A stretch of DNA of 64,000 nt from Methylocaldum marinum. GTDB lineage: Bacteria > Pseudomonadota > Gammaproteobacteria > Methylococcales > Methylococcaceae. Below, piece after piece: positions 53,598 to 61,536 of the stretch. Position numbers and translations under genes: made by a program. The stretch is taken from the NCBI RefSeq assembly GCF_003584645.1, contig NZ_AP017928.1, positions 3,200,395 to 3,264,394 on the forward strand, given 5' to 3'. The notes under the pieces were generated by a model. The model did no database searches. It was not told where the DNA came from and was given only the letters and a program-made list of their open reading frames with translations. Position 1 is the stretch's first letter, and every line of letters begins with the position of its first letter.

Positions 53598-54928
53598 GCG
53601 GCTTCTCCCAGTTGATTCCTGAAGCTGAATTCGACGGATTCTTGCCGGAAAGCTTCCAGATCCATGAGTTGACCGCCTTTGTTGAATTGCAGCCCGGGAT
53701 TTTCGACTGCCGCCAGATCGCCCAGAGCGGAGCGGTAAGTCCTGATCAGGCGAGTGGCCAGACGGTCCGCATCCGATTCGATCCTGTTGGTCTTTTCCGC
53801 AACCGTTGCCAGCAAGTCCGCCAGCGGTTTGCCTTCCATTTCGTGCGCGTGGGCACTGTTCTTGAGGTCCTTGATTTCGTTTTCGAGCTTGGAACGGAGC
53901 TGAAAGATTTCCGTATCCACTTTCCGCCGTAACGGCTCGAAGATCTTCTTGGCCTTCTTCAACTCGCGCAGCTTCTCCGTGAAGTTCGGGTTTTCGTCAT
54001 GTACCGCATAAGCAATGGCGGCGCCGACGAACCAGACGAACAGGTTGATCACCATGGACACCGTCACGACCTGCCCGGTATTGATGTTCACGCCCACGTC
54101 GCCGCCGAGCGCCCCGCTCCCGACGGATGCCATCTGGCTGGCAAGACTGGTGACCCACAAATAGCGCGCCCCGCCGACCCCGCCAAACGCAAACAATAAA
54201 ACCGTCGTCACGATGACGAGGACCCGTACATTGCGGCTCCGCTTCGCGAGTTCTACGAAATCACCGAAAAAATGATGGTGTCCCTTCAGCATCGCGCCGT
54301 GATAATGCGCCGCCACGGCCACGGCCAGCGCGACCAGGATCGTGGCGCCCGCCGCCATCAATGGAATTTCGGTAAAGTTCAGGAACGTCTCGTAGTTGAC
54401 CATCCATTCGGCCGCGCCGACCCCCAGCATCAGCACCGCATAAGCCCACAGGGGAAAATCCTTCGCCTCCCGCTGTCCTTCGGCACGACGCATCGCTTCG
54501 TATTCTTCCTTCACCTTGACGAAGTTCTTCTCCGCATCGGCGTAATTGGACTGCGACTCGTACTTCTCGGTAATGCGTGCCTGCGCCTGTTCCGATTCCT
54601 GCTGTTTTTCGGCGATCTCGCGGTCGATGTTCTGCAGAGCCTGAATCTTCGGCAATTGGGGATGAATTGCGGTGTCGAACGCCCCCTTCAACTGAAAAAA
54701 GCGATCGCGCAGTTCCGCCACCGGATCGACACAGGCCGACAACATACCGCTGGTCAAGCCGAATTCGTTCAGCCGCAAGGGATTCTTGCTCTGCGACTCC
54801 CGCTCCGCGGTGTCGTCGATGCGCGCGCGGAAAGACGCGTCGGTGCTTGGCCATGCAGACGCCATCAAGGCATCGAAAGCGGTCTGCACCGGTTCGGGTA
54901 TTCGTGGCTTGGGCGTATATTCGGCCAT
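53594..54928 (-). CDS. Coiled-coil inner-membrane protein of unknown function
   Basis: From ATG 54928 the product has 444 residues. A long helical N-terminal half (about 70-150, REIAEKQQESEQAQARITEK) is followed by four membrane helices: LWAYAVLMLGVGAAEWMV, IPLMAAGATILVALAVAVAA, VLVIVTTVLLFAFGGVGG and VVTVSMVINLFVWFVGAAIAY. A second charged coiled coil (LRELKKAKKIFEPLRRKVDTE, about 310-380) comes next. The layout recalls energy-transducing or scaffold proteins, but no motif confirms this. It is coupled to the exported protein downstream and follows the OmpA-type lipoprotein by 47 bases. Confidence 0.7.
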   Translation of the reverse strand: MAEYTPKPRIPEPVQTAFDALMASAWPSTDASFRARIDDTAERESQSKNPLRLNEFGLTSGMLSACVDPVAELRDRFFQLKGAFDTAIHPQLPKIQALQNIDREIAEKQQESEQAQARITEKYESQSNYADAEKNFVKVKEEYEAMRRAEGQREAKDFPLWAYAVLMLGVGAAEWMVNYETFLNFTEIPLMAAGATILVALAVAVAAHYHGAMLKGHHHFFGDFVELAKRSRNVRVLVIVTTVLLFAFGGVGGARYLWVTSLASQMASVGSGALGGDVGVNINTGQVVTVSMVINLFVWFVGAAIAYAVHDENPNFTEKLRELKKAKKIFEPLRRKVDTEIFQLRSKLENEIKDLKNSAHAHEMEGKPLADLLATVAEKTNRIESDADRLATRLIRTYRSALGDLAAVENPGLQFNKGGQLMDLEAFRQESVEFSFRNQLGEAA

Positions 54929-54975
54929 CGTGGATCGGCTCCTCATTGTGTTTATTGGGTCGGAAAAAGGTGAAA

Positions 54976-56040
54976 TCAGGACGACGGCAGCACGTGCACG
55001 GTCTCGGCAGGGATGATCGTTACGACGCGCGTCGATGGTTCCAGTACATCGGCCGTGTCGCCCGGCTTGGGCCGCACGGTTTGCGGGGTCTCGGGCCGGG
55101 TAACGATATTCGGCTTCGGCTTGAGCACGACCAGCTCCTTTTTTCCGGTGTCGTGACGCACTGAGGGCGTTTTCGGCTTCACCTCGGTTTCCTGATGGTT
55201 ATTCAGCCATTGCGCATTGCGTGGAAACTGTTCGATGGCCACATAGTTGGCCTCCTCGAAACGGGACAGCATGAACTCGACACGGCGATTGAGCGCCCGT
55301 CCCTGATCGGTGCCGTTGGTGGCTATGGGCTGGGTCTCGCCTATGCCGACGGTGGCCATTTGCTCGAGATTGACGCCGCGTCGCGCCAGTTCGCGCATGA
55401 CCGCGGCGGCTCGGCTGATGGAAAGGTTGTAGTTGTATTCGTCGGTGCCGATGCTATCGGTATGGCCGAGGATGACCAGACTGGTATCGGGCATGTCTCG
55501 ATTCATCTGTTCGGCCAGCACGTCGAGCACCGAACCCGCGTCGGGCCGAACGGCGGCGCTTCCGAAATCGAAAAAGGTGCGTTCCGGATAATGGAAGCGA
55601 ATGACCGGCACCGGGTAGTCGGCTCCCGGCACCTTGCCGACCGCAACCTGGCTTTCGGTGACTCGAGGGGATTGGGCGCCGAATTCGCGCGACAACCGGG
55701 CGAGGCGCTGGACGCGAAACTGATGTTCCTTGCCGATGGTCTGGGGCAATGCCTGCAGGTTGAGCGGGGTCACGATTCCGGCATTGCGCGGCGGAAGAGG
55801 ATATTGCGACTGCCCATAATGTTGAACCGGCTGGACCTGGCATCCGGCTGCGAGAACGGCGGCGACAACCGCAAGCAACGCTCGGATATTAGCGCCCCTG
55901 CACTTAAGGAAGCTCTGATCAAGTCTCCAACTCGGAGAAGCGACCAGTGCAACTGATTGATCTAAGCGGCATGTGCCGAGACCCTGCAGCGATAGCCGAC
56001 TGCCCGCGGCGACTGCAAGCGCGGCAATGTTCATGTTCAT
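54976..56040 (-). CDS. OmpA-family peptidoglycan-binding lipoprotein, first gene of the envelope operon
   Basis: From ATG 56040 the product has 354 residues. The OmpA/Pal domain (about 145-260) shows TFFDFGSAAVRPDAGSVLDVL, LVILGHTDSIGTDEYNYNLS and SRAAAVMRELARRGV, then QGRALNRRVEFML, the residues that bind meso-diaminopimelate in peptidoglycan. The lipobox LAAGC sits near residue 67, far from the start. Between the start and the real hydrophobic segment (NIRALLAVVAAVLAAGC) is about 40 residues of unexplained sequence, which hints at a small insertion in the signal peptide or a misplaced start. The Pro/Lys-rich C-terminal tail is unstructured. Probable operon lead gene. Confidence 0.8.
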   Translation of the reverse strand: MNMNIAALAVAAGSRLSLQGLGTCRLDQSVALVASPSWRLDQSFLKCRGANIRALLAVVAAVLAAGCQVQPVQHYGQSQYPLPPRNAGIVTPLNLQALPQTIGKEHQFRVQRLARLSREFGAQSPRVTESQVAVGKVPGADYPVPVIRFHYPERTFFDFGSAAVRPDAGSVLDVLAEQMNRDMPDTSLVILGHTDSIGTDEYNYNLSISRAAAVMRELARRGVNLEQMATVGIGETQPIATNGTDQGRALNRRVEFMLSRFEEANYVAIEQFPRNAQWLNNHQETEVKPKTPSVRHDTGKKELVVLKPKPNIVTRPETPQTVRPKPGDTADVLEPSTRVVTIIPAETVHVLPSS

Positions 56041-56647
56041 GAATGTGTCCCCCCCGTGGCACAAACCTGTCGCGGATTGGCGACAGGTTTCGAAAGTATA
56101 TTGGCAACCCATGGCAAACACAAGAAACCGCGCCGCCTTTATCGATGTAAGAGAAAGTCGACCCGAAAGTCGGATCTATTCCCAACGAAACGTGACGGAT
56201 TCGAAAAAAGCGGACTCGATGCCAAGGCTTTCGGGCGGCCGGTGAAAAGTTATCGAGACCGGGATGCTACCGGCGTGGGCTGATGTTCACGGAGACTTCG
56301 ATCCGTTCAAACGTCCTGAACCGGCAGTCCGGGATAAGGGCAATGGACGATTGCCTCCGATCTTGTTCTCACGAGAGAGAGTTGGAAATCAATTCGGAAT
56401 ATGACTCCGATTTCACTATCGGAACAATAAGGTAACGGCATGCCTTTGAAACTCGCCATTTCCCAACTGCGGTCTACACCAAATTGCAACAATAAAAGCA
56501 GCAAAACTGTAACACTATCAGTATCAATCCTGTAACACTTCTTGCCTATATTTCCCGCACTCCACCAAGCCCCTCGGTATTCACCGACCGGATCGGCATT
56601 GGGTGCAAATCCTAACCGTGCAAAAAACCAATTGTGAAAGACCCGAT
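56041..56647. other. Divergent intergenic region between the envelope and export clusters
   Basis: No gene is evident in these 607 bases. CTGTAACACT occurs twice (56507-56516, 56530-56539), 23 bases apart start to start, about 110 bases before the LolA-like gene; see findings. Promoters for both clusters must be here. Confidence 0.5.
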
Positions 56648-57538
56648 ATGAACCATAACGCGACTTCTGCATTCCCGTCTAATCGCGAGATACTCGCGGA
56701 GCGGAGTAGCTTCGCCCCCGCTCCCAAAAATCCGCATTTTTTCCGTGCAGCTCTTCTGAATCTCTCGGCAATTCTGTTTTTTCAATATTCGCTGCCGGCC
56801 AATGCCGATATGCGGCCTCCCACGCCCGGCATCGAAGCGATCGATATCGAGCGAAAAGCGGATGAAATCCAGGCCGGATACATCGGCGAGTTTCGAAAAA
56901 TGACTTTGACCCTGATTAATGCGGAAGGCCGGGAATCGCAAAGAAAACTGGATTTTTGGGGCCACGAGGAACCGGATAGGCACGATAAGACGCTCGTCAG
57001 ATTCTCGTTTCCGCCGGACATTAAGGATACCGCCCTGCTCACCTATGAAAAGGGCGCCGAGGACGATGATCAATGGCTGTATTTACCGGCACTGAAACGA
57101 GCCAAGCGGATTGCATCGTCCAACAAGAGCGGATCTTTCATGGGATCGGAATTCGCCTATGAAGATCTCGTTGTCCGCCAATTCGAGAAATACAATTTTA
57201 AATATCTCGGCGACGATACCGTGGACGGCAAAGATTGCTACGTTATGGAGCGGACTCCGAAAAACTCGAACTCGGGTTATTCGAAGATTATCAGGTGGCG
57301 TTACAAGGAAAATCTGCAGGAAGCCAAAAGCCAGTATTTCGACCGAAAAGGGGAACTGGTTAAAGAACGTTTCATGGAAGGACATCATCAAGTCGATGGC
57401 ATCTGGCGATCCAGGAAAATCACGGTCAGAAACGTCCAGACCAAGAAAGCATCGACGCTTAGCTTCGACGAAATCAAGCTAAAAATCCCCACCGATGCCG
57501 CCATGTTCAAGGTTCGGGCGCTCGAATCGCCGCGCTGA
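56648..57538 (+). CDS. LolA-like outer-membrane lipoprotein-sorting protein
   Basis: From ATG 56648 the protein has 296 residues, with a hydrophobic signal (FRAALLNLSAILFFQYSLPANA) after an unusually long n-region of about 30 residues. The mature part has the LolA/LppX-type half-barrel: YIGEFRKMTLTLINAEGRES, TALLTYEKGAEDDDQWLYLPALKRAKRI, SFMGSEFAYEDL and the C-terminal VDGIWRSRKITV. This subfamily (DUF-type outer membrane lipoprotein-sorting) commonly neighbours MMPL/RND transporters, as here. It would carry a hydrophobic substrate across the periplasm. Confidence 0.82.
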   Translation: MNHNATSAFPSNREILAERSSFAPAPKNPHFFRAALLNLSAILFFQYSLPANADMRPPTPGIEAIDIERKADEIQAGYIGEFRKMTLTLINAEGRESQRKLDFWGHEEPDRHDKTLVRFSFPPDIKDTALLTYEKGAEDDDQWLYLPALKRAKRIASSNKSGSFMGSEFAYEDLVVRQFEKYNFKYLGDDTVDGKDCYVMERTPKNSNSGYSKIIRWRYKENLQEAKSQYFDRKGELVKERFMEGHHQVDGIWRSRKITVRNVQTKKASTLSFDEIKLKIPTDAAMFKVRALESPR

Positions 57539-57613
57539 AATAATCGCTCGGGTATTCCTCTAAACCGACAAAAAGGAAGATTCGCACTTTGGGGCGCATG
57601 AGTTATCCCCGCG

Positions 57614-57640
57614 GCCCGGACAGGCCGATCCTGTCCGGGC
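57614..57640. other. Perfect 11-bp hairpin between the LolA-like and barrel genes
   Basis: GCCCGGACAGG pairs with CCTGTCCGGGC across CCGAT. No T tract follows. It may protect the upstream message or be a protein-binding palindrome. Confidence 0.6.
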
Positions 57641-57795
57641 CCGGGGTCGCTCGACACCCGCAAGAGGCCTCCGATCGGCAACGGACTTAACGTATGAGCA
57701 CGGGATAGCGAAACCTCCTCCTTGCGCGAAAAACCATGTCCTCTCGTCGTGGTTTTTCAAAAAGTGCGGGTTTCTGAATTGAATTAGAGGCGTTC

Positions 57796-59025
57796 TTGTT
57801 GAAGCCAATCATAGCTGCCTTGGGGTTGTATCTGATGCTGTCACCGGAGGTCGGGGTTTGTCGGGACGAAGCCGGTTCGAAAGGCTTATCCGGGTTCCGT
57901 TCCTGGATGGATAAGCTGAATATTGCCGGCAATTTCGATTACGAAACTTATCAGTACCCGAAAACCCCTCTTTTTCCCGGGCAGATCGAACAGAATCATG
58001 CCTTGCGCCTGGATTTCCGCTCGGAAGCGAGGATCGGCGAAAACTGGCGCTTCGCCTTGGCGCCGTTCGCCCGTTACGACTTCATGGACGGTCGTCAGAA
58101 TGCCATACGGCTTAACGAAGCGTGGATCGAATATAGCACCGAAAACTGGGATTTCAGGATCGGAAATCAGATTTTTACCTGGGGCCAGATGGAAAGCGTA
58201 AACCGGATAGACGTGCTCAATCCCCGAGATTTTCGGGACGATGTGATAGAGCCCAGCAAAATCGGCATACCCGCCGCCCTATTCCGCTTGAAATTCGATA
58301 ACAGCGATCTCAGTGCGTACGCGCTTCCTTATTACATCACCGACAGTTTTCCCGGGCCGGACCATTTCTACAGCCTGAGCGGCGGCCTTCCGATCCGGCA
58401 ACCCGAAGAACGATTCGAGGATCAATGGGCGATCCGCTATTTCCATGCCGGTGACGGTTTCGATTTCGCCCTGAGTTGGGCGAACGTCGTCGAGAGGCTG
58501 CCGATTTACGATATGAACGAGACCGAAACCAGGCTGATCGGCACCCCTTACAAATCCAACCGGCTCGGCTTCGAATTCACCAAGGTCATCGAGAGTTTGA
58601 TCGTCAAGGGCGAAGGGTTTTACCGGTTTCCCGAAACCAAATTGCTCAAGCCCGGATTCTTTTATACCGCGGGCCTGGAATATACCTTTCCGGCGATTAT
58701 CGGCCTGTCCGACCTGACCCTGTTTACCGAATATTTCGGGACGGTCGGAAATGGGCAAGTCAGATTCCAGATACTCGAGAACAGCCTTTTCACCGGATTT
58801 CGGCTCACGTTCAACGATCTGGCCCGCCAGGAACTGGAAGTCGGAGCGATCAATAACTTCGAGCCCGCCGGCACCTGGCTGATGCGCGCCCGGTACGCGC
58901 GGAACATCGTCGAGCAAGTCCGGTTCGAGCTGACTTATACCGACTCTTTCGGATTTTTCGTTTTTCCCGACCAGGACGAAGACGGTGACGGCGCGTTCCG
59001 GGCACGTCTGAGATACAGCTTTTAA
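57796..59025 (+). CDS. Outer-membrane beta-barrel protein (DUF1302/porin-like)
   Basis: The 409-residue frame starts at TTG 57796 (second TTG at 57799) after AGAGG; no ATG start is available before the signal segment IIAALGLYLMLSPEVGVCRD. The mature protein is a run of amphipathic strands with aromatic belts (WIEYSTENWDFRIGNQIFTW, IDVLNPRDFRDDVIEPSKIG) and ends RARLRYSF, the C-terminal Phe signal for barrel assembly. Members occur next to LolA-like proteins and MMPL transporters. It ends 21 bases before the transporter gene. Confidence 0.8.
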   Translation: MLKPIIAALGLYLMLSPEVGVCRDEAGSKGLSGFRSWMDKLNIAGNFDYETYQYPKTPLFPGQIEQNHALRLDFRSEARIGENWRFALAPFARYDFMDGRQNAIRLNEAWIEYSTENWDFRIGNQIFTWGQMESVNRIDVLNPRDFRDDVIEPSKIGIPAALFRLKFDNSDLSAYALPYYITDSFPGPDHFYSLSGGLPIRQPEERFEDQWAIRYFHAGDGFDFALSWANVVERLPIYDMNETETRLIGTPYKSNRLGFEFTKVIESLIVKGEGFYRFPETKLLKPGFFYTAGLEYTFPAIIGLSDLTLFTEYFGTVGNGQVRFQILENSLFTGFRLTFNDLARQELEVGAINNFEPAGTWLMRARYARNIVEQVRFELTYTDSFGFFVFPDQDEDGDGAFRARLRYSF

Positions 59026-59046
59026 TTCAAGTCGCGGCGGAATGTC

Positions 59047-61518
59047 ATGAGTGAGAAGAAACTGATAGCGGCGTATGCCGATTGGATCGTCAGGAACCGG
59101 ATCGGGGTCATACTGGCAAGCCTCGCCGTAATCGTTTTTCTCGGCGGATTCCTGGGGCGGTTGTCCTTCGATTCGAACTACCGCATCTGGTTCGACGAGG
59201 ACGACCCTTATCTGCAAGGCTACGATCTTTTCGTAAAGGAATTCGGCCACGACGACATGTTCGTGGTGGCGTTCGAAGAGCCGCGGGGGATTCTTCAGCC
59301 GAAATCGATCGAAACCATCCAGCGCCTGACCGACAAACTCTGGCACGTGGCCGGCGTGATCCGGGTGGATTCGCTTTCCAACTTCCAGGCCTTGCGCGGC
59401 GATAGCGAGGGCTTCAGCGCCGAAGCCCTGTTTCCGAGCGGCAAACCCGTGACTTCGGAGCTGATCGAAGCGGCCCGCCGTTATATCGACCAGGACCCGC
59501 TGGTGACCGGCTCGCTGATCTCCCCGGATCGGAAAGTCGGCATCATCCGGGCGCGCATCGCGCCGGTCGCCGTGACCCCGGAGTTGCCGGCCAAGGTCTA
59601 CGGCCAATTGATGCAAATCCTGGACGAGGAGAAAGCCCGGAGCGGCTATGAGTTTTACATGGCCGGCGGTCCCATCACCGACCAGGCCTTCGACCAGGTG
59701 GCGCAGAAGGATATGGGATTCCTGGTGCCGCTGCTGCTGGTCGTTCTGGGCGTGGTGTGGTTCGTCCTGTTCCGCTCGATTCTCGGTGTGCTGCTGGCGC
59801 TCGGCATCTCGCTCCTGAGCGTGATCGGCGCCATGGGCCTCACAGGGTTCGTGGGCCACAAGCTGAACGTGGTCACCACCACCACGCCGCAGTTGCTCAT
59901 CGGCATCGCCGTGGCGGGCTGCGTGCATATGGCGGCGATGTTCGTCAAAGCCAAGCGCAACGGTCTGAATTCCAGGGACGCCGTCAAGGCGTCGCTGCGG
60001 ATCAATCTGAGCGCAATCGTCATGACCTCGGTCACCACCGCGATCGGCTTCTTCTCCTTTTATTTCACGGCCACCATCATTCCGCTCAAGCTGTTCGGTT
60101 TCGAGGCGGGCTGCGGCACTTTGCTGATTCTGCTGCTGACTGTCACCCTGCTGCCGGCGCTCTTGAGTTTCTTCCCGGAAAAAACGCCCCGTCCGGTGTT
60201 CGATTCGCCGTGGTTCAAGGATTTTCTGGAAGGACTGCGCCTGGCGTCCGTAAACCGCAGCCGGCAAGTGCTTCTGCGCTGGCTGGTGTTCATCGCCGTC
60301 TTTGCGGCTTTTCTGCCGATGCTTACGGTGGATTCCAACCCGGTCTCGTATTTCCGCTCCAGCTTCTGGTTCGCCAAATCGGTCCATTTCCTGGAGGAGA
60401 AAGGCTCGGGCGGGGCGGTGTACGAACTGGTGGTGCGCGGCGAGGGGCCGGACGCGATCAAGACGGTGGCGTACATGCGCGACCTCGATGCGTTCACGCA
60501 ATACCTGGCGAAAGACGCTCCCGGCGGACTGACCAACGTCTATTCCCTGTCCACCGTGCTGCGCAACATCAACCGCGCCCTCCACGAGGACGATCCCGGT
60601 TTCCACACCATCCCCGATGACAACGCTTCGATCGCCCAGTACCTGTTCCTCTACAGCCTTTCGGTGCCGGTCGGACAGGACATCAACGACCGCTTCAACG
60701 TCGATTATTCGGCGAGCCGGATAACGGCGATCCGCGCCCTGTCGCCCACCCGCGCCAGCCGCGAAAACATGGACATCATCAGCGACTGGGCCGCCAGGAA
60801 CCTCAAGCACGTCAAGGTCGAGTTCACCGGCCGCGACGTGTTGTACACCAATATGGGCAACAACGTGTCCGACAGCCTGATCAGGTCGTTCACCGTGTCC
60901 ATGTTAGGGGTGACCGTTCTCATCGGGCTGCTGTTCCGCTCCTGGCTGCTGGGTCTCGCCAGCACGCTGCCGAATTTTCTACCCGTGCTCACGGCCATGG
61001 GCTTCATGGGCATGGCCGGCATCTACCTGGATATCGGCACCATCATGGTGGCGAGCATCGGTTACGGCATCGCCGTGGACGACACCATCCATTTCTTCAG
61101 CCATTACCGGGAGGCGCGGCGAGCCGGCCGTACCGCGCGGGAAGCGATCGGGGAAGCGTTCTCCGACGTCGGCATTTCCATCACCTTCACCACGATGGTG
61201 CTGGTTCTGGCGTTCTGCGTGTTTCTGTTCGGCGATTTCATGCCGAACGTCTACAAAGGCTTGCTGGTGGGTTTGTTCCTGGTGGTGGCGCTGGCCGCCG
61301 ACCTGTCCATCACGCCGGCCCTCCTGTGCCTGATCGATAAGCCGCGCCGCCTGCGGGCCGGGTCGAGCGAAACCGGCCCCGGAGCAGCCGGTCCCGCCCG
61401 GCCCGCCGCCGAGGCCGCCGGGCGTACCGAGTTCGCCGCCCCGGATGCCGACGGTGCCGCCGCGGGCGACGCCGTGTTCGTCGCGAGTCCGGCCGGGCGG
61501 AGCGAAAACCCGAATTGA
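59047..61518 (+). CDS. MMPL/RND-superfamily lipid exporter
   Basis: The 823-residue protein has the duplicated RND layout: one helix (about 16-35), a periplasmic loop (36-210), five more helices, then the same arrangement again from about 410. Signatures are LSFDSNYRIWFDEDDPYLQGYDLF at the first loop, VTTTTPQLLIGIAVAGCVHM and GTIMVASIGYGIAVDDTIHFFSHYRE (transmembrane Asp pair that relays protons). The C-terminal 60 residues are Ala/Gly/Pro-rich and disordered. Relatives move lipids or hopanoid-like compounds to the outer membrane. The preceding LolA-like and barrel genes and the following FAAL-PKS suggest a dedicated lipid exporter. Confidence 0.88.
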   Translation: MSEKKLIAAYADWIVRNRIGVILASLAVIVFLGGFLGRLSFDSNYRIWFDEDDPYLQGYDLFVKEFGHDDMFVVAFEEPRGILQPKSIETIQRLTDKLWHVAGVIRVDSLSNFQALRGDSEGFSAEALFPSGKPVTSELIEAARRYIDQDPLVTGSLISPDRKVGIIRARIAPVAVTPELPAKVYGQLMQILDEEKARSGYEFYMAGGPITDQAFDQVAQKDMGFLVPLLLVVLGVVWFVLFRSILGVLLALGISLLSVIGAMGLTGFVGHKLNVVTTTTPQLLIGIAVAGCVHMAAMFVKAKRNGLNSRDAVKASLRINLSAIVMTSVTTAIGFFSFYFTATIIPLKLFGFEAGCGTLLILLLTVTLLPALLSFFPEKTPRPVFDSPWFKDFLEGLRLASVNRSRQVLLRWLVFIAVFAAFLPMLTVDSNPVSYFRSSFWFAKSVHFLEEKGSGGAVYELVVRGEGPDAIKTVAYMRDLDAFTQYLAKDAPGGLTNVYSLSTVLRNINRALHEDDPGFHTIPDDNASIAQYLFLYSLSVPVGQDINDRFNVDYSASRITAIRALSPTRASRENMDIISDWAARNLKHVKVEFTGRDVLYTNMGNNVSDSLIRSFTVSMLGVTVLIGLLFRSWLLGLASTLPNFLPVLTAMGFMGMAGIYLDIGTIMVASIGYGIAVDDTIHFFSHYREARRAGRTAREAIGEAFSDVGISITFTTMVLVLAFCVFLFGDFMPNVYKGLLVGLFLVVALAADLSITPALLCLIDKPRRLRAGSSETGPGAAGPARPAAEAAGRTEFAAPDADGAAAGDAVFVASPAGRSENPN

Positions 61519-61536
61519 TGCTGTCGGAGAATTCTC

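Noticed and set aside
58279..60810. 843-codon minus-strand open frame
   Set aside because: Antisense shadow of the barrel and MMPL genes in high-GC DNA; no protein features or start context.
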